NCBI GenBank assembly: GCA_013297755.1
Contig: JAAFIH010000006.1
Span: forward strand, 20,792-84,791
Origin: Cytophagales bacterium
GTDB lineage: Bacteria > Bacteroidota > Bacteroidia > Cytophagales > UBA9547
Length of the DNA: 64,000 nucleotides
Direction: 5' to 3'
Positions 26,058-34,220 of this stretch are shown one piece after another. Position 1 is the first letter of the stretch. Each line of letters starts with the position of its first letter. The translations under genes were made by a program, and so were the position numbers. The notes below the pieces were generated by a model, which did no database searches, was not told where the DNA came from, and saw only the letters and a program-made list of their open reading frames with translations.

Positions 26058-26401
26058 TAGTAGGGAGTTAGTGTCTTGGATAAAATTGATAATTTACTTA
26101 GTATTTTTAGCTTCTAAACCACAAAATGATATTGATGCTTCCTTAAAAATTAGTATTAAAAAACACAACATAATTAAAATATGTAATAATTAATCATATT
26201 TTAAGTTTGAAAATCATATTTTAATAAAATAAATTTTTCAAAATATGATATCCATAAAACTCTAATAAAGTTTTTACATTTTGAAAATCGAATTGAATAG
26301 GTACAATTTATTGTCAATTTAATTCACAAAAAATTGATAATCAGCTATTTATGTTCTTAAAGAAAATCCTACATTAAAACCACAAAATGAAATAACTATT
26401 C
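26058..26401. other. AT-rich gap between convergent genes
   Basis: Nothing recognisable apart from AT-rich sequence; no perfect hairpin terminator was found between the sensor gene (plus) and terD (minus). Confidence 0.5.
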
Positions 26402-26959
26402 TTAAGCATATATATCTACCAAGCCTTGCAAACCTTTGGTAGAACCATCGCCAACAGCATGAAATTTCCATTCGTTGTTTGATTTTTCTAATTTTCCAAA
26501 AATCACTACTGTATCGTTGGGGTAGGAGGCATCTAAGTCAAATCTAGCCACTTCCCTTTTGGTATCTACATCGTACAAACGCATATAGGCATCGCTCAAG
26601 AGGCCAAAAGTGTGCCTTCGTGTTTCTGCATCATGGATAGACACTGCCACTACCAATTGTGTAACATCTGGATTGACTAGGTCTAAGTTTACGAGTACCA
26701 TCTCATCATCGTCATCGCCATAGCCAGTACGATTATCACCTGTATGTTGCGTAGAGCCGTCAGGTGATTTTAAATTATTATAAAAAATAAAATAATTATC
26801 ATTAGGTAGTTTAGAGTTTTTGCCCAACATAAACACAGAAGCATCCAAATCTAAGGCATTGGTGCTGGGTTCCCAACCTAACCCTATCATTACTTTTTTT
26901 AATTTTGGCTCTTCTTTAGTAAGATTAAACGAGCCACCTTTTTTTAATACTATTGCCAT
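26402..26959 (-). CDS. terD: TerD-family calcium-binding stress protein
   Basis: A 185-residue TerD-domain protein. It begins MAIVLKKGGSFNLTKE and has IGLGWEP, LDLDASVFML, HTGDNRTGYGDDDDE (acidic calcium-binding loop) and VVAVSIHDAETRRHTFG, all hallmarks of TerD/TerE/CABP1. These proteins belong to tellurite-resistance and general stress modules, but no other ter gene lies nearby, so it stands alone. It is cytoplasmic. Expression control could not be read from the upstream region. Confidence 0.92.
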   Translation of the reverse strand: MAIVLKKGGSFNLTKEEPKLKKVMIGLGWEPSTNALDLDASVFMLGKNSKLPNDNYFIFYNNLKSPDGSTQHTGDNRTGYGDDDDEMVLVNLDLVNPDVTQLVVAVSIHDAETRRHTFGLLSDAYMRLYDVDTKREVARFDLDASYPNDTVVIFGKLEKSNNEWKFHAVGDGSTKGLQGLVDIYA

Positions 26960-27473
26960 GAGTATATTATTTTATTAAATATTATATTGTTTTATTACTA
27001 ATTTGATTTTTTATTAAACAATGTAATAATTATATTTTATTTTTTTAAAAATCTAATTTACACAATTAAACTTGTTTTTTGAATAAATATGTTCGCAAAT
27101 TAATATAATAAGTTCAAAAAATGACAAACTTTTTTTAATTTTTAGTGATTTAATGATTATAAAGTTTAAGATGTATACATTTGGTTTGTAAAATATAATT
27201 TTATAAGGATTTGCTATATTTACTTATTTATTTCAATGTTGTTTATTTAGAATTAGATTAACTTTCTTATTTGGAGAAAGACTTAGATAGAGGCAATAAA
27301 AATGTCTAAGTAAACGACATTGTTATATATTTCGCAAAAGATTATGTATTTAAAATCAGTCAAAGAGTATTAATATTAGATTTTTGTATTAATTTTATTA
27401 GATTTTTATAATAAAATCAACAAAGTCGTTTCTTTAAACATTAAAAAATTAAATTTTTGATTAAAATCATTTT
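26960..27473. other. Divergent intergenic region between terD and mnmE
   Basis: AT-rich. A TACATTTG at 27176-27183 matches the Bacteroidota -7 element on the plus strand, but no TTTG is found at the right distance, so it is only a weak promoter candidate about 290 bases ahead of mnmE. No RNA gene is apparent. Confidence 0.4.
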
Positions 27474-28841
27474 ATGACAGATACTATTGTAGCTCTATCT
27501 ACCCCACAAGGCATAGGGGCCATAGGTGTAATACGAATATCTGGGCCTGAGGCTTTAGAAACAACTCAAAAAATTTTTAAAGGCAAAAATCTTACCACTC
27601 AAGCATCCCACACATTACATTTTGGGTATATTATGGATAAGCAAGAGGTCATTGATGAAGTTGTGGTGGGTATTTTCAAAGCCCCAAATTCCTTTACTAA
27701 AGAGAATGTAGCCGAAATATCTTGTCATGGATCAGGATATATTATAAATAAAATCATACAATTATTACTTCAACATGGAGCTAGATACGCCAAAGCGGGC
27801 GAATTTACACAAAGGGCTTTTATAAATGGCCGATTTGATTTGGCACAGGCCGAGGCTGTGGCCGATTTGATAGCCTCCGACAATGAGGCCTCTCACAAGG
27901 CAGCTCTCAATCAAATGAGGGGTGGCTTTTCGTTAGAATTAAAAGAATTGAGAAACGAATTGCTTAATTTTGCATCGCTCTTAGAGCTAGAACTCGACTT
28001 TGCTGAGGAAGATGTAGATTTTGTGCATAGAGATGACTTAAAAAAAACTGTTATAAAATTAAACACTTTTATTCTTACTTTATTGCAATCGTTTTCTTAT
28101 GGCAATGCTATCAAAAATGGTGTGCCAACTGTGATTGCAGGCCGCCCAAATGCAGGAAAATCTACTTTATTAAATACATTATTCAACGAGGAAAAAGCCA
28201 TAGTTTCGTCTATTGCTGGTACAACTAGAGATGTAATAGAAGACGAATTAGTAATAAATGGCATTAAATTTAGACTTGTAGATACTGCTGGTCTTCGACA
28301 AACCAAAGACACTTTAGAGGCTTTAGGTATAGAAAAAACAAAACAAAAAATTGCTAAAGCCAGTCTTTTGTTATATATATATGATATTAAGACTGAATCT
28401 ATGGCTGATTTATTACAGATTGTCCAATCAAATCAGCATCTTAAAATTATATTTGTGGCCAACCAAATAGACAAATATACTGAAATTGAGATTCAAAACC
28501 ATATTTTACAAGCAAAAAACAATGAATTGGACATAGTATTTATTTCTGCCAAAAACAAAACTGGAATTGATGCACTAAAAAATAAAATAATTGCCACTGT
28601 TTTAAGTAGCAATTTCTCAACTGGCGATACTTTTGTAACTAATATGCGCCATTACGAAAGTCTAAAAAATGCTAACTTTGCTCTCGAAAATATACTTCTA
28701 GGTATTGAAAATGCAATTTACACTGATTTGTTGGCTCAAGAAATTAGACAAGCCAATTATTATATTGGAGAAATCACTGGACAAGTTACCAATGATGAAA
28801 TTCTAGGAAATATCTTTAGTAAGTTTTGCATCGGAAAATAG
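27474..28841 (+). CDS. mnmE: tRNA uridine-5-carboxymethylaminomethyl modification GTPase MnmE
   Basis: A 455-residue MnmE (TrmE/ThdF), which with MnmG modifies U34 of certain tRNAs. N-terminal TDTIVALSTPQGIGAIGVIRISG is typical. The G domain shows GRPNAGKST at about residues 222-230, GTTRD, DTAGLRQT and NQID in place of the usual NKxD. The C-terminus ends FCIGK, with the catalytic Cys. The 3' end of this gene is duplicated 2.5 kb downstream (31072-31335). The same 3' end (FCIGK codons) is a known integration target for SGI1-type islands in other bacteria. Confidence 0.96.
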   Translation: MTDTIVALSTPQGIGAIGVIRISGPEALETTQKIFKGKNLTTQASHTLHFGYIMDKQEVIDEVVVGIFKAPNSFTKENVAEISCHGSGYIINKIIQLLLQHGARYAKAGEFTQRAFINGRFDLAQAEAVADLIASDNEASHKAALNQMRGGFSLELKELRNELLNFASLLELELDFAEEDVDFVHRDDLKKTVIKLNTFILTLLQSFSYGNAIKNGVPTVIAGRPNAGKSTLLNTLFNEEKAIVSSIAGTTRDVIEDELVINGIKFRLVDTAGLRQTKDTLEALGIEKTKQKIAKASLLLYIYDIKTESMADLLQIVQSNQHLKIIFVANQIDKYTEIEIQNHILQAKNNELDIVFISAKNKTGIDALKNKIIATVLSSNFSTGDTFVTNMRHYESLKNANFALENILLGIENAIYTDLLAQEIRQANYYIGEITGQVTNDEILGNIFSKFCIGK

Positions 28842-28876
28842 CTTTTTTTCATCTAAATATTTATAAACTTTATATC

Positions 28877-29051
28877 ATGTCTACAATCAAAATCGTTTTT
28901 TTACCTGTATTTCTATATTTTTGTTTGGCTGCTTTGCTTTGCATCAAGGCAAGTACAATTCTAGTACTGCTATTTCAAATGCAAATTTTAAAATTATAGG
29001 TCAGGTAAAAAGAATAGGCAGAGTTTATTACTTTTTGGGTATAGGTGGTTT
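28877..29051 (+). pseudogene. 5' part of a broken copy of the 31369 lipoprotein gene
   Basis: This stretch matches the first 180 bases of the intact gene at 31369 at high identity, but a one-base loss in the T run after AAAATCG shifts the frame. At 29051 the match stops at GGTGGTTT and foreign sequence begins. The rest of the gene resumes at 30111. Its place right after mnmE shows it is the partner of the mnmE copy in the ancestral order. Confidence 0.82.
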
Positions 29052-30110
29052 GTACAAGGATTTGGGTATTAGCGAAAAAAGGAATTAAAAGCTCATATAT
29101 TCATTTTTTAACAAAATGTTTATTAGAATTTCAATTGTTTAGTTTAGAATTAAACTTTCATTTTTGCTAAATCCTTGTTACTGTACTTTATTTTTTCTTA
29201 TTTTTTTTGTCTTCGTTAAGCATTTTTTTATGCCCTTGCTTAATTTCTTTTTTAACTAACGTCTGACAGTTGTTTCTCTTGAATTAAATTTTCAGGTGAT
29301 TTACCTACGTTTTTTTGTACAATTTCTCTTACTTCTTTACCTACTTGATAATGCGTTTGTTCTAAATTTGCTTGTCCTGTAACGCTTTTATTTTTAATTC
29401 TTTCTTCTGTTTGTGTAACTCTAAATAGGTTAGCAGCAAGTTCTGTTCTTTCCATATATTCCATTAGTTTTCCTTTTTTAATACCTCGCCTTTTTTCAAG
29501 TTGCCAAGATGGCATATTATACATTCCTAAATATCCTGCATTTTGAAATTTTGCATAATCAAATCCAACTCCTCCTGCTTGCCTTCCAACAGAAGCAAGT
29601 GATTTATTTCCTTCTGTAAGTTCCTCCCTAATTAATAATCTTTCTATTTCATTTTGTCCTTCTAAAAATATTTCAAATTTTCTTGTTTGTTGAGCAAAAT
29701 ATGCCTGTGCTTCTGCAACCTCAACTTTTTTAGGGTCACCATTCATGACAGTAATATAACAAGCAAATCGAGATAATTTAAAATCTTGCATTTGAACATT
29801 TTGAATAACCCTTTGTTCTGCTATTATATTTTCATAATGTGGAATATTTAATGAAACAAATGCTTTTGTAGCTCTGTCCAATACTTTTTGAAAGGATTTC
29901 ATATCTTTATATCCAAGCATAGTCATTAAGTCAGTTGCCCACCAAAAAGTAATTCCATTCTCGTTTTTAAAGTCCTCAAAAGAAGGATTTTTATTGTCAG
30001 ACGTTTGTAATTCGTTCATTTTATTATTTATTAAATGCGTTCAGAAATGTACAAAAATAATGATAAATTTGTAGCTTAATGTGTCAATTATAGGATTACA
30101 CTATAATTCT
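29052..30110. mobile_element. About 1.06-kb insert splitting the lipoprotein pseudogene
   Basis: The two halves of the broken lipoprotein gene join cleanly if 29052-30110 is removed (GGTGGTTT to AGATAACAAT, against GGTGGTTTAGGTAACAAT in the intact copy). The insert carries one gene, a dinD-like gene on the minus strand, and no transposase. Clear terminal repeats or a target duplication were not found, so the mechanism is unknown; calling it mobile is inference. Confidence 0.6.
29252..30019 (-). CDS. DinD-like (BRO-N) damage-inducible protein
   Basis: A 255-residue protein with an N-terminal BRO-N-like domain: ITFWWATDLMTMLGYKDMKSF, then FKLSRFACYITVMNGDPKKVEVAEAQAYFA, and the DinD-type middle SVGRQAGGVGFDYAKFQNAGYLGMYNM. 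It ends with a region rich in charged residues. DinD proteins are part of the DNA-damage response and inhibit RecA-dependent strand exchange in E. coli; many copies are carried by mobile DNA. CAAAAATA at 30052-30059 gives a minus-strand TATTTTTG -7 element 33 bases upstream of its start. It is the only gene of the insert 29052-30110. Confidence 0.85.
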   Translation of the reverse strand: MNELQTSDNKNPSFEDFKNENGITFWWATDLMTMLGYKDMKSFQKVLDRATKAFVSLNIPHYENIIAEQRVIQNVQMQDFKLSRFACYITVMNGDPKKVEVAEAQAYFAQQTRKFEIFLEGQNEIERLLIREELTEGNKSLASVGRQAGGVGFDYAKFQNAGYLGMYNMPSWQLEKRRGIKKGKLMEYMERTELAANLFRVTQTEERIKNKSVTGQANLEQTHYQVGKEVREIVQKNVGKSPENLIQEKQLSDVS

Positions 30111-30250
30111 AGATAACAATGGTCTTTTATCACAAGCTAGAAATAATATATTTTAAAATTATTCTTTGCCTCAAGGTGTTTGTTTGGCCAACGAAACAGT
30201 AGACTACAAAACCGTATTTTTTTATTATACATTGAAAAAATCGCTATTAC
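30111..30250 (+). pseudogene. Middle part of the broken lipoprotein gene copy
   Basis: Continues the pseudogene after the dinD-bearing insert, matching the intact gene from about codon 64 to codon 108 with an in-frame stop (TATTTT then TAA near 30151) and small gaps. Similarity fades after about 30250, where CTCAG/CTGAG and unrelated sequence follow. Confidence 0.75.
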
Positions 30251-30434
30251 TTTACCTCAGTCGATCGGCTCTGCTGAGTGAAGAATATGAATTGGCAACT
30301 TGCAAAATTTAACCCCCACCTCTGGTCTTTGAGTCTCGCTAAGATTCATTTATAGTAATTTTCGATTTAGTACAATTGAATTTTGAAAAGTATAATCTTA
30401 AAACTATATTTGTATTTGGATAAATTGCATATTT
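30251..30434. other. Degenerate non-coding stretch
   Basis: No gene seen. It joins the decayed end of the lipoprotein pseudogene to the toxin-antitoxin remnant. Confidence 0.5.
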
Positions 30435-30647
30435 ATGAACACATTTACACTAAAAATAGAGGAAACAAATCAAATAGAAGTTATTCAAGCATTTTTAACA
30501 GCTTTAAAAATTAAATTTACCATTGCAGAACAAAAGCAACCTTACAAGCAAGAATTTGTAACTTCTATACTAAAAGCTGAAAAACAAATCAAAAACGGAC
30601 AATCAAAAACTTTGTCATCTACCGAATTTGATGGTTTATGGAAATAG
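30435..30647 (+). CDS. Small antitoxin of a broken YoeB-type toxin-antitoxin pair
   Basis: A 70-residue protein, rich in Lys/Glu/Gln, beginning MNTFTLKIEETNQIEVIQAFLTAL and ending SSTEFDGLWK. It fits the small antitoxins paired with Txe/YoeB or RelE toxins in Bacteroidota. It overlaps the toxin frame by 10 bases (toxin ATG at 30638). The toxin has an internal stop, so the antitoxin may now be a leftover. Confidence 0.7.
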   Translation: MNTFTLKIEETNQIEVIQAFLTALKIKFTIAEQKQPYKQEFVTSILKAEKQIKNGQSKTLSSTEFDGLWK

Positions 30648-30898
30648 TTATTTCCCAAGAAGCCTTAGAGCATATTGATTACTGGAAAAAAACAAACAAC
30701 ACTGTTATTCAACAAAAAATTTCTTAACTTAAAAATTCTATTTTAGAAAATCCATACAAGGGTATTGGCAAACCTGAGCCGCTCAAGCATCAACTTTCAG
30801 GAAAATGGTCTCGCAGAATTGACAAGAAAAATCGTTTCATATACAATATCATAGAAAATAAATTGATTATTTATTCTTTAAAAGGTCATTATGAATAA
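30638..30898 (+). pseudogene. Txe/YoeB-family toxin broken by an in-frame stop
   Basis: The frame starts MEIVISQEALEHIDYWKKTN, is cut by TAA at 30725-30727 after 29 codons, and goes on to NPYKGIGKPEPLKHQLSG, KWSRRIDKKNRFIYNI and YSLKGHYE, the strongly conserved end of YoeB endoribonuclease toxins. The stop falls where relatives have Lys, so a single AAA to TAA change would explain it. Without the first third joined on, the toxin is probably dead, unless an internal start rescues it. Confidence 0.82.
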
Positions 30899-31071
30899 AA
30901 ATATTGTTTATTCCAGCTATCCATAGTAGCTTTGATGGAAGTGGTATGTGTTTTGGTGCTGAAAAACGAAAAAGAAAATCGAAATCTAAAAAATTGTACT
31001 ATTCTACTATTATCAATTAAGTAAGAGTAATAATAAAAAAATATTTTTAAAAATATAATACTTTTAAGTTT
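30899..31071. other. AT-rich gap before the mnmE 3' copy
   Basis: No gene or structured element recognised. Confidence 0.5.
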
Positions 31072-31335
31072 ATGATTGAGATGAAAAAAATAATTTTAAG
31101 GGGAACTCTAAGTAATAATTTCGCAAGATTTGATACTTATGTAAAAAATATGAGTCTAAAAAATGCTAACTCTGCTATCGAAAATATACTTCTAGGTATT
31201 GAAAATGCAATTTATACTGATTTGTTGGCTCAAGAAATTAGACAAGCCAATTATTATATTGGAGAAATCACTTGGCAAGTTACCAATGATGAAATTCTAG
31301 GAAATATCTTTAGTAAGTTTTGTATCGGTAAATAG
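31072..31335 (+). pseudogene. Duplicated 3' end of mnmE (about 85 codons)
   Basis: From about 31080 the sequence follows mnmE from codon 370 on: KNANSAIENILLGIENAIY is nearly identical to the real gene, and both end FCIGK, stop. The first 25 codons match less well and 12 bases (the RHYE codons) are missing. G domain and N-terminus are absent, so it cannot replace MnmE. It lies right before the intact lipoprotein gene, in the same order as mnmE and the broken copy, so a block of mnmE 3' end plus lipoprotein gene has been duplicated. Confidence 0.85.
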
Positions 31336-31368
31336 CTTTTTTTTATCTAAATATTTTATAAACTTTAT

Positions 31369-31941
31369 ATGATGTCTACAATTAAAATCGTTTTATTTAC
31401 CTGTATTTCTATATTTTTGTATGGTTGCTTTGCTTTGCATCAAGGCCAGTACAATTCTAGTACTGCTATATCAAGTGCAAATTTTAAAATTATAGGTCAG
31501 GTAAAAGGAATGGGCAGAGTTTATTACTTTTTGGGTATAGGTGGTTTAGGTAACAATGGTCTTTTATCACAAGCTAGAAATAATATATTTGAAAATTATT
31601 CTTTGCCTCAAGGTGTTTGTTTGGCCAACGAAACGGTAGACTACAAAACCGTATTTTTTTTCTTATACTTTGAAAAAACTGCCATTATTACTGCAGATGT
31701 AGTCGATTTTAATGTGCCTTCTAGTCTTAAAATGTCAGATCTTATAAAACCTAAATCCAAGTTTACTATCAATAGTTTTGTTATTGGCGATTCGGTCAGT
31801 TTTAGTTACAAAAATGTTATCAGAAAAGGACGAGTTACTAATATTAATCCAAGTTTTAATTCTATTGATGTAATTTTTAAATCATTAACTGGTCAAGAAA
31901 AGACAATAAAATTAGATATAAAAAGAATACTAAATAAGTAA
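31369..31941 (+). CDS. Small lipoprotein (DUF6567/TRL-like), intact copy
   Basis: A 190-residue lipoprotein with signal peptide and lipobox LYGC. ATG 31369 and ATG 31372 are both possible; the broken copy at 28877 keeps only the second. The mature part has ISSANFKIIGQVKGMGRVYYFLGIGGLG followed by SQARNNIFENY, a pattern of the TRL-like/DUF6567 lipoproteins, and then an extra C-terminal beta-rich domain (about 130-190). No function is known. Its sister copy after mnmE is disrupted, so this copy has likely kept the role. Confidence 0.75.
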   Translation: MMSTIKIVLFTCISIFLYGCFALHQGQYNSSTAISSANFKIIGQVKGMGRVYYFLGIGGLGNNGLLSQARNNIFENYSLPQGVCLANETVDYKTVFFFLYFEKTAIITADVVDFNVPSSLKMSDLIKPKSKFTINSFVIGDSVSFSYKNVIRKGRVTNINPSFNSIDVIFKSLTGQEKTIKLDIKRILNK

Positions 31942-31958
31942 TATTTTTTAAGATATAA

Positions 31959-32903
31959 TTATATGCGTTCAGCAATTCTCAATTTGGCACTTCTGGCTCT
32001 TGGGTTTAGTGCCAATTCAGTTTCTGAGGCCTCTATGGGTTTTCGTGTAATACTTTCAAATGGTTTATTTACATTTCCAAACAAATCTTTGGGGGCTTCG
32101 CCTTGTAGCAACCCATGTTTTATATAGTTTTTTACAGGCCTGTCTTCCAGCGAGTGATACGTCATTATGACCAATCGACCACCTAATTTTAAAACCTCTC
32201 CAGTTTGGGGTAGCATCTCTTCTAATGCTATCATTTCTTCGTTTACTACAATTCTGAGTGCCTGAAAAACTTGAGCTAGGTATTTATTTTCTTGTCCACG
32301 TTTTGCAATCTTGGAAGCCAGTAGTTTCAGTTCAGTCGTTGAATTTATTACTTTATTGGTTCTACTTGTGCAAATCAGGTTGGCCAAAGTTTTACTATTA
32401 ATGATTTCGCCATAGTAAGAAAAAATATGAACTAAATCTTTTTCTTCGTATTCGTTTATTACTTTTTTTGCTGTTAATTCATGGTTTTGTGCATCCATAC
32501 GCATATCAAGGGTCGCATCAAACCTAAACGAAAACCCTCGATTGGCGGTATCAAATTGATGAGAAGATACTCCCAAATCAGCAATGATTCCATCTATGGC
32601 TGATTGCCCATGTAGTCGTAGGAATTTTTTTAAATATCGAAAATTTGAAGGCACAAATATTACTTTTTCAGACAAATCGGCTTCTGCCATCCATTGTTGA
32701 TAATTTGCATAAGCATCTGCATCTTGGTCGAACACATACAATTTGCCAGTTGTCAATTTTTGGGCAATGGCTTTGGAGTGTCCACCACCACCAAAAGTAA
32801 GATCTGCATAAATGCCATCAGGCTTTATCTCTAAACCATCCAAGCACTCTTGTAGCATTACAGGAATGTGGTAAGGGGCAGTTTGTGCGTCTATTTGTGT
32901 CAT
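31959..32903 (-). CDS. rsmH: 16S rRNA (cytosine-1402-N4)-methyltransferase RsmH
   Basis: A 314-residue SAM-dependent methyltransferase that modifies C1402 of 16S rRNA. It has the family opening YHIPVMLQECLDGL, YADLTFGGGGHSKAI (SAM site), ADLGVSSHQFDTANRGFSFR, DMRMD, and VMTYHSLEDRPVKNY. It is not next to the mraZ-ftsL cell-wall cluster where it is usually found in many bacteria. It lies 73 bases downstream of the CusB-like gene on the same strand and has its own promoter there. Confidence 0.96.
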   Translation of the reverse strand: MTQIDAQTAPYHIPVMLQECLDGLEIKPDGIYADLTFGGGGHSKAIAQKLTTGKLYVFDQDADAYANYQQWMAEADLSEKVIFVPSNFRYLKKFLRLHGQSAIDGIIADLGVSSHQFDTANRGFSFRFDATLDMRMDAQNHELTAKKVINEYEEKDLVHIFSYYGEIINSKTLANLICTSRTNKVINSTTELKLLASKIAKRGQENKYLAQVFQALRIVVNEEMIALEEMLPQTGEVLKLGGRLVIMTYHSLEDRPVKNYIKHGLLQGEAPKDLFGNVNKPFESITRKPIEASETELALNPRARSAKLRIAERI

Positions 32904-32911
32904 ATTTATTG

Positions 32912-32945
32912 CAAAAATAACAATACAATTAAGTTTTTTTGCAAA
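32912..32945 (-). promoter_or_regulatory. Promoter of rsmH
   Basis: Read on the minus strand, TTTG (32945-32942) and TATTTTTG (32919-32912) are 22 bases apart, a good match to the Bacteroidota consensus. The predicted start of transcription is within a few bases of the rsmH ATG, so the mRNA would be nearly leaderless. Confidence 0.5.
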
Positions 32946-32976
32946 ATTGTTACAAAAGAAGTTTTATCAGCCTGTA

Positions 32977-34161
32977 TTAATTGGCTTTTTCATTTTTAGC
33001 AAATTCGCTTTGCAAATTGCTCACATTGGATGTAGCTATGGATATATTGTGTGGCACCGTTTGTTCAAACATTATTTCTACATTTTTGCCATCAGTAGCG
33101 CCTAGTTTTACTTTTGCTTTATAAAATTTAAAAGACTTAGAATCTTTGTTATTGGCACTGGTATAAAACAAATAGCTTTGCTCAGTTTCTTCATAAATGG
33201 CAGTAAGTGGTACAGTTTTGGCATTTTTACCTGCATTTACACCCAATATTTTGGCTGTTATGGCCATTTCGGGCATTACCAAAAACCCTTTGGGCGATTT
33301 AAAAACCGAGTGCATGATGATAGACCTAGTGTCTTTGTCTACTGATCGTGAGATTCTAAAAATCTTACCTGTGGCTGGTGGTATATTTTTGTTTATAAAC
33401 TTGATTTCTACATTTTGATTTTCGCCTACCAAAGCCAAGTCTTTTTCATAACAATAAATATCTGCATGCAACTCAGATAGGTCTATAATTTCGGCAAGCA
33501 AAGTTGTAGCATCTACATTCATACCTATTTTGGCATTTAGTTTATAAATAAAGCCATCCAAAGGCGAGGTTACTATTTTTTGATTTACAATTTTTGCTGT
33601 AATAGGGTTGTTGAGGGCTTCTGGGTTGATGTCGAGTAGCTTTAGTTTTTGCTCCATTGTTTTTTGGTTAGCTACCGCAGATTGGTATTTGTTTTCGGCT
33701 TGTTGCAAATCGGCCACTGCACCTATATTGTTTTTTCTTAGTTCCAATTGGCGGTCGTATTCTAGTTTGTATAATTGCATATTTACAACTGCATTCATAT
33801 AGTCTTGTTGCGTTTGTATCAATTCTGGGCTACTTATCAAAAATAGGGCTTCGCCTTTGCGTACATTATTACCTTCTAATACAAAAATTTTGTCCAACAT
33901 TCCCCCCACACGTGGTGTTACTGAGGCTTCGTGGTTGGGCTTTGGTTTGATTACCCCATTGGCTTGTATGGATGGATAAAGTAATTTTTCTTCAATTGCA
34001 TTTAATTTTATATCCATTAATTTTAGCTGTTCGGCAGATATATTCAGGCTTGTAACTAAAGATTCAACTTCTGATACTTTTACTTCAGTATGCTTTTCTT
34101 CTGTACAAGAGATTGATAAAATGGCAATATTGGCAATGATTATATATATGATTTTTCTCAT
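32977..34161 (-). CDS. RND efflux periplasmic adaptor (CusB/CzcB-like lipoprotein)
   Basis: A 394-residue membrane-fusion protein that links the CusA-like pump to an outer-membrane channel. It has a lipobox (LSISC) so it is anchored by lipid. The barrel-sandwich hybrid half-motifs PRVGGMLDKIFVLEGNNVRKGEALF and TSPLDGFIYKLNAKIGMNVDA bracket a helical hairpin with LQQAENKYQSA. The gene follows the pump gene by 59 bases, so both form one transcript. No CusC-like outer-membrane factor gene is in the neighbourhood. Confidence 0.9.
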   Translation of the reverse strand: MRKIIYIIIANIAILSISCTEEKHTEVKVSEVESLVTSLNISAEQLKLMDIKLNAIEEKLLYPSIQANGVIKPKPNHEASVTPRVGGMLDKIFVLEGNNVRKGEALFLISSPELIQTQQDYMNAVVNMQLYKLEYDRQLELRKNNIGAVADLQQAENKYQSAVANQKTMEQKLKLLDINPEALNNPITAKIVNQKIVTSPLDGFIYKLNAKIGMNVDATTLLAEIIDLSELHADIYCYEKDLALVGENQNVEIKFINKNIPPATGKIFRISRSVDKDTRSIIMHSVFKSPKGFLVMPEMAITAKILGVNAGKNAKTVPLTAIYEETEQSYLFYTSANNKDSKSFKFYKAKVKLGATDGKNVEIMFEQTVPHNISIATSNVSNLQSEFAKNEKAN

Positions 34162-34220
34162 TTTTAAATTTATATAAGGGTAATATTTAATATTTTATTA
34201 GTTCGATTTTTAAAATTAAT

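Noticed and set aside
26402..26959. Tellurite-resistance operon
   Set aside because: Only a single terD gene, with no terB, terC, terZ or related genes nearby.
15504..30727. Alternative genetic code (TAA read as Lys)
   Set aside because: Nearly all other genes end properly at TAA, so two in-frame TAA codons in selfish genes are better explained by mutation or sequence error.
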